Assembly: GCA_012798185.1 (NCBI GenBank)
Contig: JAAZNS010000494.1
Span: forward strand, 1-14,673
Length of the DNA: 14,673 nucleotides
Origin: Chloroflexota bacterium
GTDB taxonomy: Bacteria > Chloroflexota > Anaerolineae > Anaerolineales > UBA4823
Reading direction: 5' to 3'
In this document: positions 1 to 7,680 of the stretch, in pieces
Position numbering within the stretch: position 1 is the stretch's first letter
Layout of the letters: each line of letters starts with the position of its first letter
Made by a program: the position numbers and the translations under genes
Notes under the pieces: model-generated
Database searches by the model: none
What the model saw: the letters and a program-made list of their open reading frames with translations, nothing else
Told to the model about the DNA's origin: nothing

Positions 1-362
1 ACTGGAGTTCCGGTCCAGCCATGTTTGGTGATCACAAGTTTTGAATTTTCAGAGATAATTGTTACCTGTCTTGGAGCCAGACTGAATAATCCTACTCCTG
101 CGGGGTCTTCACCGGATTCTATTTTTTCATTCCAACCGCTCGAACCTAAATCCAGAAGCTTTTGGAAATCCTGAATGCCCGAACCGTTGTCTTCAACTGT
201 TACAAGATTATTTTTGTTTGTAATTCGGACTTCTGTTGCACCGGCTCTTCTTGCGTTTTGCAGAAGTTCAATAATCCTGCCTTCGATTGTGCCGGTAAAC
301 AATCGGTCGGCCTTGGTAAGCAGTTTTGGACTTACCTTTGCGCAGGTAGTTTGCTCATTCAT
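1..362 (-). CDS. GHKL/HSP90-type ATP-binding protein, 5' part
   Basis: Reverse-strand reading frame open from an ATG at 362-360 to the left edge: 120 complete codons, no stop, so the C-terminus lies outside the window. The protein starts MNEQTTCAKVSPK. It shows the ATP-binding elements of the GHKL fold (gyrase B, HSP90, MutL, histidine kinases): E32-LLQ-N36 as the N box with the Mg-coordinating Asn, DNGSGI at 58-63 as the Asp-containing G1 box, and DPAGVGLFS at 86-94 as a Gly-rich lid. An AAAGGAA ribosome site lies 7-13 bases upstream of the ATG. With no C-terminal domain visible, the effector role cannot be told; stand-alone GHKL proteins with an 'ELLQNARRAGA' helix are usually unnamed ATP-binding proteins in accessory DNA. 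Fold confident, function unknown. Confidence 0.85.
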   Translation of the reverse strand, partial: MNEQTTCAKVSPKLLTKADRLFTGTIEGRIIELLQNARRAGATEVRITNKNNLVTVEDNGSGIQDFQKLLDLGSSGWNEKIESGEDPAGVGLFSLAPRQVTIISENSKLVITKHGWTGTP

Positions 363-787
363 AATTTTGGTTCCTTTCCGTTAAATGGTTATTTCACGTA
401 TTACACGGGTATTTCCGTCGGGAAATCCCCTGAAAAACGATGGCTCAAAATGCAGTTCCAACTATAAAGAGAATTTGCAGCAGCAAGGTATTTTTGAAAC
501 TTTGTTGCTGTGTTTTTGAATCGCTGTTTCCGGAATGTCGCTATTTACCTGTTGTTAAAAAAACACAGGGATGTTGTCGGTGGTTCAAGAGCACGAAAAG
601 TGCTGTGCGATTTTTAGGCGTGATGCCTTGAAGGTTTGAAATTATAGAAATGCCACGAAAAGACACTATTAAACAAATGAACTGATTTGCTCGAAAAAAG
701 AGAATTTATCAAACCAGTGTTAGGGTTCTGTCCGGACAATTCCTAAAATTTACAAAGGTTTAAATACCTCCTTCTTTTTGGTATTCC
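363..787. other. Divergent intergenic region, 425 bp
   Basis: No convincing gene on either strand; the short plus-strand frames here and over the ATPase gene are shadows. It separates the minus-strand ATPase from the plus-strand membrane-protein gene and should hold both promoters. A possible minus-strand -10 (TATAGT, 461-466) lies about 99 bp before the ATPase ATG but lacks a good -35 at proper spacing. On the plus strand TAAAAT at 743-748 is a possible -10. Also visible are a hairpin at 407-430, an imperfect stem at 478-510 and a 10-bp palindrome at 729-738. Confidence 0.6.
407..430 (-). promoter_or_regulatory. Hairpin in the leader of the GHKL ATPase gene
   Basis: Arms 407-416 and 421-430 pair over ten positions with one mismatch (410/427) around a four-base loop. 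It lies 45-68 bases upstream of the ATPase start and would be in the 5' leader if transcription starts near the TATAGT at 461-466. It could be an operator dyad or an mRNA leader structure. No T-run follows, so it is not a terminator. Confidence 0.3.
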
Positions 788-1174
788 ATGTTAGAAAAAG
801 AGAGGAAAAGACAATTGAACTTTCAGTTTTGGAGGGTTGATACTAAGGAAGAGGCGGTATATGTTATTAAACAGTGTTCATATGTATTTTTGTTTGTGGC
901 TGGATTAAATATTCTTTTGGGGTTTATTATTGGAATAGCAGGACTTATTATTGACGGAGGGATTTTCTTTGTTTTAGGATTCTTATTGCTCTTCCTCAAA
1001 AGCAGAATTATGGCAGTTTTATTATTGTTGTTTTCAGGTGCAGGAGTTGTTTATGCTTTCTTAAGTAAGATAGGTGTCACTTACGGAGGAAGCAATATCC
1101 TCCCGGCTGCAATTGTCTTTTGGTTTGCAATTGCGAGTGTGTATGTTACATTTAGATATCGAAAGTTAGAGTAG
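788..1174 (+). CDS. Small integral membrane protein of unknown function
   Basis: 128 residues. After a charged, probably cytoplasmic N-terminus (MLEKERKRQLNFQFWR) come three to four hydrophobic segments: about 31-57, 57-70, 75-92 and 103-122, the last followed by a basic FRYRKLE tail. Conserved-looking features are the short LIDGG loop, an SRIMA turn and GGSNILPA before the final helix; similar small four-helix proteins recur in bacterial genomes without assigned role. ATG 788 is the only plausible start, since an in-frame stop lies at 761-763 and no other start codon follows it. No good Shine-Dalgarno precedes it, which is not rare in planctomycetes. It faces the YD/dockerin gene tail to tail with a 36-bp gap. 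Not recognised further. Confidence 0.75.
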   Translation: MLEKERKRQLNFQFWRVDTKEEAVYVIKQCSYVFLFVAGLNILLGFIIGIAGLIIDGGIFFVLGFLLLFLKSRIMAVLLLLFSGAGVVYAFLSKIGVTYGGSNILPAAIVFWFAIASVYVTFRYRKLE

Positions 1175-1210
1175 CTCAAGTGTTGCTGCTCGGAAAAATA
1201 TATTTCATTT

Positions 1211-1570
1211 TTATAGCTCCGCCAGCCAATAGGAAGCCAAGCTTGCGAAGTCTTTCAATTCCACCTTGCCGTTCAGGTCCAAATCAGTACCATTGCACCA
1301 GTCGCTGTGCTGACAGTCGAAAAGCCATAACGAGGCCAGCTCGGCAAGATCAGTATTATCGACCGCACCATCGGTTACAATATCCGGATGCATTGAAATC
1401 ACGCGAGCTGTCCGGTTACCGGAATTATCATAGGTATAGATAATCTGGACATGGTTGTCATAAGTTACCTTGCTGAGCCGATTCAGACTGTCATATTCAT
1501 ACTGAGTTGCATAGCTAACCGAAACAACTGCAAATACCATTAGTACACTTAAAATTATCTTTGGATACAT
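1211..1570 (-). CDS. Small secreted YD-repeat protein with dockerin-like domain
   Basis: 119 residues in three parts. Residues 1-21 form a signal peptide (MYPKIILSVLMVFAVVSVSYA). Residues 22-57 hold one to two YD repeats (QYEYDSLNRLSKVTYDN, then YTYDNSGNR), the unit that builds Rhs shells. Residues 63-119 form a dockerin-like tandem calcium-loop domain: loop 1 D63 to D74 (Val in place of the second ligand) and loop 2 D96-x-D98-x-N100-G101-x-V103-x3-D107, each followed by an 'LASLW/LASYW' helix; Cys86 and Cys92 between them could pair. AGGAG at 1579-1583 with an 8-base spacer supports the start. It begins 35 bp after the big Rhs gene and is probably co-transcribed. That is the slot where Rhs toxin immunity genes sit, yet the protein is secreted and resembles Rhs shell, so immunity is not assumed. 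Confidence 0.85.
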   Translation of the reverse strand: MYPKIILSVLMVFAVVSVSYATQYEYDSLNRLSKVTYDNHVQIIYTYDNSGNRTARVISMHPDIVTDGAVDNTDLAELASLWLFDCQHSDWCNGTDLDLNGKVELKDFASLASYWLAEL

Positions 1571-1605
1571 TTGCCTGTCTCCTATTTCAAAAGTATTTTT
1601 TTACG

Positions 1606-4600
1606 CTACTGTCCACCGCCGCCAAGCGATTTGGCTTTGCCGTTGACATAATAAACATTGAGTTTGGGATCGTCATATAGGGCGGGGATATTCATTCCGC
1701 TATTTTGAATCCCAAATTTTATACCATTTTTTATAGCAGAGTTGATCCACATTGCCTTTCCGCGAGAACCAAAAAATGCTGTGGAAACCTTCGTAATTTG
1801 TTTGGTTCCACTACCTTTGGCCGGTGACCATCCAGCAAGAACTGCTGATGTCACATAATCGAATATATCTTCCTTTACATCCTGTAAACTGTTCCGTCGT
1901 CCGTCCTCAATGCTATTATGCGCATAAGTGCCAATGAGAGAACCGCCTACTGCTCCGATTGGCCCCAATAATGCACCGGCCCCGGTAGCAACACCGCCAG
2001 CCGCCCCAGCAGTAAAAGACCTTGCCAGCCCACCTTCCTCATCAGAACCCCAGCCCCAGTTAAAATCATCATGTCCTCGGTGTTCCCACGTATAAAGTGC
2101 TGCATCACCACTACCTCTCACAATTGCTGGAATCGCGACAAAAGCTGTGATCACAGCAAGGGTAATAGGTTCTCTCCCATTGTAATCAATTTGTATAAGG
2201 GGGTTATTATAAACATAGTAATATCTGTGCAAACTCATAGGCTGCTGGAGCGTCCCTTCGACCGGGTCTTTCCCCAGGAATCTACCCGTCTGCGGATCAT
2301 AAAATCTTGCCCGCATAAAGTAAAGGTTGTCCACTTCAGTCATTACGCCGTAGCCGCCGACATAGGTAAACGGATTTGCTGTAGTACCTGTTCTGCCTGC
2401 AAGTTCACCAAATGGCGTATAGGCGTATTTGTCCGTTATTGCCTGCGTATCATCTGTAAGAGCAGCAACAGAGCCGACAGCATCAGTATGATAAAATCTT
2501 TGTGCACTGCCTGCATCAATGCGCCCGACAACTTCGGGACCGTGTATATAATAAGCAATGATATTGCCCGATGAATCTGTTTCACAGAGGACATGGCTCA
2601 TACTGCCGCCATAACTAAGTACATATCGAGTAACATTGCCGTCAGCTATTTTAGCAATCCTGTCATTTAGAGCATTATATTTGTGCTCAATCGTATGACC
2701 TTCCGATACTTGAGAGACAAGACTGTTTTCATTATTGTAGGCAAAAGTTGTTAACTGGACGCCCTTATTTATGCCAGTTACATTTCCTATATTGTCATAC
2801 GAATAGACGGCCTCATTCGAGCTTGTAAGCCGGTTATCCGCGTCAAAATTCATAATGAGTTTTTTTGCCAGGGTTGTTACATCTGGCATTAATGTCCCTG
2901 TTTCATTTGCGGAAATAGGATTGCCTAAGGCATCTCTTGTATAACGATACGCAAGGATTTCTGCATCACTGGAATTAGTATAGACCAATTCCGTCAATCG
3001 GGCGGCGGCGTCAAATGTCTGTTTCTTTTTAACTCCATTAGGATAGGTTAACTGAGTAATCCTGCCCGCTCTGTCAAAGGTATAATCCCAGATTCGACCA
3101 GACCAGTCGGTGATTTTGTCGAGCCTGTTAGCATTGTCATAAGTGTAATTTACCGTCCTTGCCGGATTTACTGAATCGGCCGGATATGTAATGGCCGTGC
3201 AATTGCCCCTTTTGTCATAGGCATATTGAACAGTTTTGCCGAAACTGTCCGTACTTGAAACAAGCCTATCAAGAGCATCATAGACAAAACTGGTCGTTCC
3301 TTCAGAATTTATGGCTGTGAGCATATTGCCGTTATCATCATATGTATATGAAGATGGGCCGCCGGACTGAGGAGTTTTGGCAATTAACCGGTTTTCTTCG
3401 TCATAGGTATAACTCGTCGTACTACCGTTTTCGTCAGTCTTTGAGATAAGATTACCGACGGCATCATAATCATAAGTAGAGCTATTGCCGTTGCCGTCAA
3501 TCTTTTCTATAAGTCGCCCCACGGCATCATAGTTTTTCATAAAAATCGTTCGATTTCCGGTATCAACCACGATCTTAACATTTCCAACCCTATCATATGC
3601 GTAGAGAGTCGAATTACCCAAGGGATCAGTTACACTCACTAATCTGCCCAGCGGGTCATAGGAGTAGCTGCTGATATTACCCCTGGCATCAATAGTTTTT
3701 GTCACTTGTCCGGCTTTGTCGTATTCCCATCTTTGGTTGTTGCCAAGCTCATCACCTTGCTTGACAAGACGGTTAAGCGAGTCATATTCATACAAAACAG
3801 TCACCCCCTCGCCATCCGTTCGTGAAATCACATTGCCCTGATTGTCATAAGCTGCGGTTGTTATATTGCCGTTCGGATCGGTTTCTTTAATCAGCCTGCC
3901 CATGGAATCATATTCATATTGTGTTGTGTTTCCGTCCGGGTCGGTGAAAGTAATCTTACGGTTTAAACTGTCGTAAGTATATGATATTACATTTGCCAAC
4001 GCATCTGTAACCGAAGTAAGATTTTTATTGTTATCGTAAGAAAATATGGTCGCACTGCCATTGGGGCTAGTTTGTCTAACTACATTTCCAATACGGTCAT
4101 AGATATAGGAGATTGTCGATAGCGGTTTATCGACACGAACAATTCTGTCGAACTTATCATAAGTTGTCAGTGTTATTCGTCCCAGAGCATCGGTTACCTG
4201 AGTAGGCCGCCAAAGCTGGTCATAAATAAAAGATGTTGTGTGGCCCATTGCATCAGTAACTGATTTCAATTTTCCTTCTGGACTGTATGTAAAAGTTGTT
4301 GTATTGCCATTTTTGTCTGTTTCGGTAAGTTTCTGGCCAAAGCTATTGTATGTCCATGTTCTCTCGAACCCGTTAGGGTCGGTTTCTTTTGTGCAGTTGC
4401 CGTTCACATCATAAACCCACGTGGTTACTCGCCCAAGCACTTCGGTCTTTTGCGTCGGAAAATCAGGGAATCGGACATCGCCATATACAAGAGTAGTTAT
4501 GCCGCCGTCATTGATGTCGTTCGGGTCGTTCGGGTCCATCGTCTGCAGGACATTTCCACGCAGGTCGTAAGTGAAGTTGGTTACATTACCGTTGCGGTCA

Positions 4601-6960
4601 ATTATCTGCGTGCGGTTCATCTGGTCGTCATAGGCATAATGAACGGATCCATGCGGATAACGGATCATCAGAAGAAGATTATTTGCAGAATGCAGATGGT
4701 CGTTTGATGTTCCGTCGGGATATGTGATTATTGTTTTGTTAAGTCCGTTTTCAGCGACATAAGCAAAGTTTGTGATGTTGTAGTTGCCATCCATCTGGTC
4801 AGTTACTCGTCCCTGGTCATCATAAAAATTATAGAGCGTAGTGATACCTTGTTGATTTGTTATCGTTTCCAGCCAGCCTTCCGGGGTGTAGGTATATGTT
4901 ATAGTGCCGCCACCAGGGTCAGTCACTTGCGTCAGCCTACCGTCAGTATATTGGTACTGAACCGTTCTTGCGGGGCTGGCAAAATCAGTTATTGACGCAA
5001 GTTTCCCGTCAGGATGATAGGCAAGGGTCAACGTTCTCCCGGCAGGGTCTGATACTGAAACCAACTGCGAGGCATTATAGTTCAATGTAAATACATTGCC
5101 ATTTTTGTCGGTAACAGTTTTCAGCATGCCGGAACTGTCGAAGATATAGACGTTCATATTCTTTTTAGTTAGCTTCCAATCCGTTCCAATCGTTTCAAGT
5201 TTATCGACAAGTCCGGGCATATTAGGTTCATAAACTCCGCCGCCCAAGTCGTCCCAGTAGTCAGTTCTCCCATCTCCCCAGCGGACGGCAACCAATGTGC
5301 CGCTCGATCCGGCACCGGTGGTTAAAGATATATTGTAGGAATGTGTCCAGCCAATACCGAGCGGACCATTTAAAGTGTCTTTACTATTGTAAAAACGGGC
5401 AAATTGAAGCGGTTCAGACCGTGTAGTAATTGATAAGTCGGTTTCATCGTGAGTAAAGTTGCCCGTAGCCGTATTAACAGGGTCAGCGTCAGAGCCGGAC
5501 AACCACACTACATAGCCGAGCAGACTGTTATCCTCAAGGTCATAGACTGGAAAGTCAAACCGATTGTCAATCGTAAAAGTGCCGGAAAGCGCATACCCTG
5601 TAGAATTTGATCCTGTGCTGATCACCCTGATTCTATAGCTATCTCCAAATGACCCAGGAGCATCTGTGACTGCATTCCATGTAATCCTTTTTCCACTCCC
5701 AGGACAAATATTGGAGCCGATTGCCCCTGTAAGCGAATAAGCTGGAACCGTCCAAGTATTACCTCCATCATTACTAACTTGTAGTGATACAGCACAATTT
5801 TCACCATTAGGATTGGATAGATCGTATACGATAACAACCTCTTTAGAACCGTCGTCCTTTTGAGTTGCTGTGACGTTATTCACAACGGGTACCACAAGGT
5901 TATACAAATCCGTGATTTCACTGGCCGAAAGCTGCCGATTATAAATACGGACTTCATCGATTATGCCATGAAAATCGTACTGACCTTGGTTATCTCTGTC
6001 TCCAATTCTTGTGTCTTGCGCCAGTGAATTAGCATTTGCAGTATAAACATTAGAATCTACTAATTCTTCATTAAGGAAAATTTTCATTCCATAGATTTTA
6101 CTTCTCGTCACAACTACATGGTACCAAGAATTATTGGAAAGGCTCGTAGTTTGAACTTGGTGGCCGGAACCGTCCCAGAATCTAAATGTAACGGCTGAGT
6201 TTTTGATGTATATCATTCCATCAGAAGTTCCAAACCAAATAATATACTGATCGCCACTGGAAATACTGGTGGGATATATCCACAGAGATACAGAAAAATC
6301 GCCATTCCATAAGTAAGAAGGAAAGCCGGAATTTCCAAAACTGATATAATCATTTATGCCATCATATTTCAACGCCTTGTCCAAAATGCCGTAATCCCAT
6401 GCGGCTCCACAAATTGTTCCATTATGTAAATTTCCTGAAGAATCTGCGGCTATAGTTCCACTTCCCTCGTTGAATTTCCAATAAGCAACAAGTCCTGAAG
6501 TGTTTGCAACTTCAATAATCCCATACTGCAAGGTTGAACCTAGTTCATCATTCCATTGGCCTATGAAGTGAGCATGATTGATTTCAGCATGATTTTCGCC
6601 GGCATCGCTGTTGCTGGGTTCTCCGGCTATCCAGTTTCGATAGCTCGTGTTTTCTCCGGATATCCAAGTCCATCCTCCGGCAGGCTCACTGCTCCCTGAC
6701 GGTTGATAAAGTCCAATCCATAAATTCGACTGAGTGAAGTTCGATTTGAGCCAATCGTTTTCAGATTGACTTCGGATCGTCACGAGATGCCCGCCAAGAC
6801 CCTGCGCTTCTGCCTCTGCATTTTGCCATGTTTTAGCAGACGAAGTCAGTGAATAATAATGGCCGGTAATGGAACATTGTTTCCATTCGTAAGCAAATAG
6901 CGAATTATTGGTCAGCACAAGTGCTGTAAAACCTATTGCGATAAGTAAATACCTATTCAT
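1606..6960 (-). CDS. Giant secreted Rhs/YD-repeat protein with C-type lectin and LamG domains
   Basis: 1784 residues, predicted exported. Order: signal peptide 1-23; C-type lectin-like domain about 24-152, with WIGL (81-84), an EPS version of the EPN calcium motif (114-116) and WND (136-138); LamG/concanavalin-like domain about 155-353 (GLVAYWKFNEGSG to DEVRIYNRQLSASEI); a beta-sandwich module about 358-450 (VSNDGGNTW); a DUF6531-like Rhs entry about 485-575 (DPVNTATGNF, PLGIGWTHSYN); a long YD-repeat array about 600-1450; the Rhs-associated core about 1490-1597 (YHTDAVGSV, ARFYDPQTGRF, YYYVYNNPLIQIDYNG); and a unique tip 1598-1784 with a Gly/Ala-rich stretch at 1643-1678. YD arrays normally fold into a hollow shell around the C-terminal tip. 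The tip matches no toxin I recognise. The lectin and LamG ends suggest binding to surface or matrix sugars. An AAGG lies about 11 bases upstream of the ATG. Confidence 0.92.
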   Translation of the reverse strand: MNRYLLIAIGFTALVLTNNSLFAYEWKQCSITGHYYSLTSSAKTWQNAEAEAQGLGGHLVTIRSQSENDWLKSNFTQSNLWIGLYQPSGSSEPAGGWTWISGENTSYRNWIAGEPSNSDAGENHAEINHAHFIGQWNDELGSTLQYGIIEVANTSGLVAYWKFNEGSGTIAADSSGNLHNGTICGAAWDYGILDKALKYDGINDYISFGNSGFPSYLWNGDFSVSLWIYPTSISSGDQYIIWFGTSDGMIYIKNSAVTFRFWDGSGHQVQTTSLSNNSWYHVVVTRSKIYGMKIFLNEELVDSNVYTANANSLAQDTRIGDRDNQGQYDFHGIIDEVRIYNRQLSASEITDLYNLVVPVVNNVTATQKDDGSKEVVIVYDLSNPNGENCAVSLQVSNDGGNTWTVPAYSLTGAIGSNICPGSGKRITWNAVTDAPGSFGDSYRIRVISTGSNSTGYALSGTFTIDNRFDFPVYDLEDNSLLGYVVWLSGSDADPVNTATGNFTHDETDLSITTRSEPLQFARFYNSKDTLNGPLGIGWTHSYNISLTTGAGSSGTLVAVRWGDGRTDYWDDLGGGVYEPNMPGLVDKLETIGTDWKLTKKNMNVYIFDSSGMLKTVTDKNGNVFTLNYNASQLVSVSDPAGRTLTLAYHPDGKLASITDFASPARTVQYQYTDGRLTQVTDPGGGTITYTYTPEGWLETITNQQGITTLYNFYDDQGRVTDQMDGNYNITNFAYVAENGLNKTIITYPDGTSNDHLHSANNLLLMIRYPHGSVHYAYDDQMNRTQIIDRNGNVTNFTYDLRGNVLQTMDPNDPNDINDGGITTLVYGDVRFPDFPTQKTEVLGRVTTWVYDVNGNCTKETDPNGFERTWTYNSFGQKLTETDKNGNTTTFTYSPEGKLKSVTDAMGHTTSFIYDQLWRPTQVTDALGRITLTTYDKFDRIVRVDKPLSTISYIYDRIGNVVRQTSPNGSATIFSYDNNKNLTSVTDALANVISYTYDSLNRKITFTDPDGNTTQYEYDSMGRLIKETDPNGNITTAAYDNQGNVISRTDGEGVTVLYEYDSLNRLVKQGDELGNNQRWEYDKAGQVTKTIDARGNISSYSYDPLGRLVSVTDPLGNSTLYAYDRVGNVKIVVDTGNRTIFMKNYDAVGRLIEKIDGNGNSSTYDYDAVGNLISKTDENGSTTSYTYDEENRLIAKTPQSGGPSSYTYDDNGNMLTAINSEGTTSFVYDALDRLVSSTDSFGKTVQYAYDKRGNCTAITYPADSVNPARTVNYTYDNANRLDKITDWSGRIWDYTFDRAGRITQLTYPNGVKKKQTFDAAARLTELVYTNSSDAEILAYRYTRDALGNPISANETGTLMPDVTTLAKKLIMNFDADNRLTSSNEAVYSYDNIGNVTGINKGVQLTTFAYNNENSLVSQVSEGHTIEHKYNALNDRIAKIADGNVTRYVLSYGGSMSHVLCETDSSGNIIAYYIHGPEVVGRIDAGSAQRFYHTDAVGSVAALTDDTQAITDKYAYTPFGELAGRTGTTANPFTYVGGYGVMTEVDNLYFMRARFYDPQTGRFLGKDPVEGTLQQPMSLHRYYYVYNNPLIQIDYNGREPITLAVITAFVAIPAIVRGSGDAALYTWEHRGHDDFNWGWGSDEEGGLARSFTAGAAGGVATGAGALLGPIGAVGGSLIGTYAHNSIEDGRRNSLQDVKEDIFDYVTSAVLAGWSPAKGSGTKQITKVSTAFFGSRGKAMWINSAIKNGIKFGIQNSGMNIPALYDDPKLNVYYVNGKAKSLGGGGQ

Positions 6961-7073
6961 TATTTATTGCCTTTTTTGGAAAATGTTTTTGCTGAGAATA
7001 TCCTCTTATCAAAGCCCTATTTTATCAAAAAACAATAAATCTGGAAGATAAATGTCTATTTGCAACCATAAAC
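6961..7073 (-). promoter_or_regulatory. Upstream region of the Rhs gene, weak promoter candidate
   Basis: AT-rich interval between the terminator at 7074-7101 and the Rhs ATG. On the minus strand TAAAAT (7019-7024) could be a -10, 58 bases before the start codon, but no good -35 stands at 16-18 bp. The octamer TTATCAAA (plus-strand reading) occurs twice, at 7006-7013 and 7022-7029, 16 bp start to start, and could be a paired regulator site. Since the previous unit ends in a strong terminator, the Rhs gene needs its own promoter here. Confidence 0.3.
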
Positions 7074-7101
7074 AAAAAAGCCGTTCCCTTGAGAACGGCT
7101 T
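7074..7101 (-). terminator. Rho-independent terminator after the PEP-CTERM pair
   Basis: A perfect 9-bp stem (7078-7086 with 7093-7101) closes a six-base loop. Read on the minus strand it runs straight into six or more T. It lies about 22 bp past the stop codon of the second PEP-CTERM gene. The other strand has no T-run, so it acts on minus-strand transcripts only. Confidence 0.9.
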
Positions 7102-7122
7102 AAATACATACGAGACAATTAG

Positions 7123-7680
7123 TTATGTCGTTTTCCTTCTAACAAGTACCCCTCCGAACCCAAGTAGCAGAAGCGTGGCTGGTTCGGGGATAATCTGCAT
7201 TCGGATTACGCCGCCGATTTCTCCTATAATGTCTATTCCGCCACCAGAAGTTTGAAAGTAAGGCTGCCACCAGGGACTGATTCGATAGTACCTATCCGGC
7301 AGGATTGTTCCCAAATTAGGGTTTGAAATGTAAACCGTAAAAGAAACGTATCGGGTTTCCCCGGCTGACAGATGCTCCAATGGCCAATCTTTTCTGGTTA
7401 TGTATTGCACAGGGTCAAGAGAACAGAATAATTCGCTTTGGGAAAACGGAATATCTAATACGACGCTTGGCACAAAATCACAGGCAGAACTATTTCCGAA
7501 CATTCCTTCAAAAGTAAACTCATGGAGAGTTTTATCTCCGTTTGTGAGAACTATTTGAGGCTGATAGCTGAACCCATATCCTCCCGGAGACAGGCCGCAC
7601 CAAGCCGCCTCTGCAGTTCCGTTTCCAAATAAAATAACGACTGCTGAAATGAAAATTATCTGTGTAATCGGGTTTTTCAT
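7123..7680 (-). CDS. PEP-CTERM sorted exported protein (second of pair)
   Basis: 185 residues. N-terminal signal peptide about 1-25 (IIFISAVVILFGNGTAEAA), a soluble middle with no domain I recognise, and a PEP-CTERM sorting tail: IPEPATLLLLGFGGVLVRR, that is the PEP motif, a short transmembrane segment and a basic end. PEP-CTERM proteins are exported and handled by an exosortase, often with exopolysaccharide; no exosortase lies in this window. The middle has three Cys (C33, C68 and one in SELFCSLDP) and reads as beta-rich. Its ATG overlaps the TGA of the preceding gene (ATGA, 7677-7680), and a strong GAGGAGAGG site (7685-7693) lies inside that gene's tail, so the two are translationally coupled. 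The transcript ends at the terminator at 7074-7101. Confidence 0.88.
   Translation of the reverse strand: MKNPITQIIFISAVVILFGNGTAEAAWCGLSPGGYGFSYQPQIVLTNGDKTLHEFTFEGMFGNSSACDFVPSVVLDIPFSQSELFCSLDPVQYITRKDWPLEHLSAGETRYVSFTVYISNPNLGTILPDRYYRISPWWQPYFQTSGGGIDIIGEIGGVIRMQIIPEPATLLLLGFGGVLVRRKTT

Noticed and set aside
478..510. Imperfect 11-bp stem followed by a T-rich stretch, considered as a terminator
   Set aside because: It contains two G-T pairs and a long loop, the T-run is interrupted, and no plus-strand gene ends before it.
162..631. Overlapping short plus-strand frames in the first 630 bases
   Set aside because: They oppose the GHKL gene or lie in intergenic DNA; none has a ribosome site or recognisable motif.
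729..738. Perfect 10-bp palindrome TGTCCGGACA upstream of the membrane-protein gene, considered as an operator
   Set aside because: A single copy without a convincing promoter around it; too little to call a site.
2071..2574. Plus-strand open frame of 167 codons inside the Rhs gene
   Set aside because: Antisense shadow of the Rhs core; the composition is Cys/Ser/Ile-rich without a domain, there is no ribosome site, and the opposite strand has clear YD and core motifs.
1599..6960. Rhs region considered as a TcdB/TccC toxin complex
   Set aside because: No SpvB or TcdB middle domains are seen; the N-terminus is lectin and LamG, and no toxin-complex A gene lies nearby.
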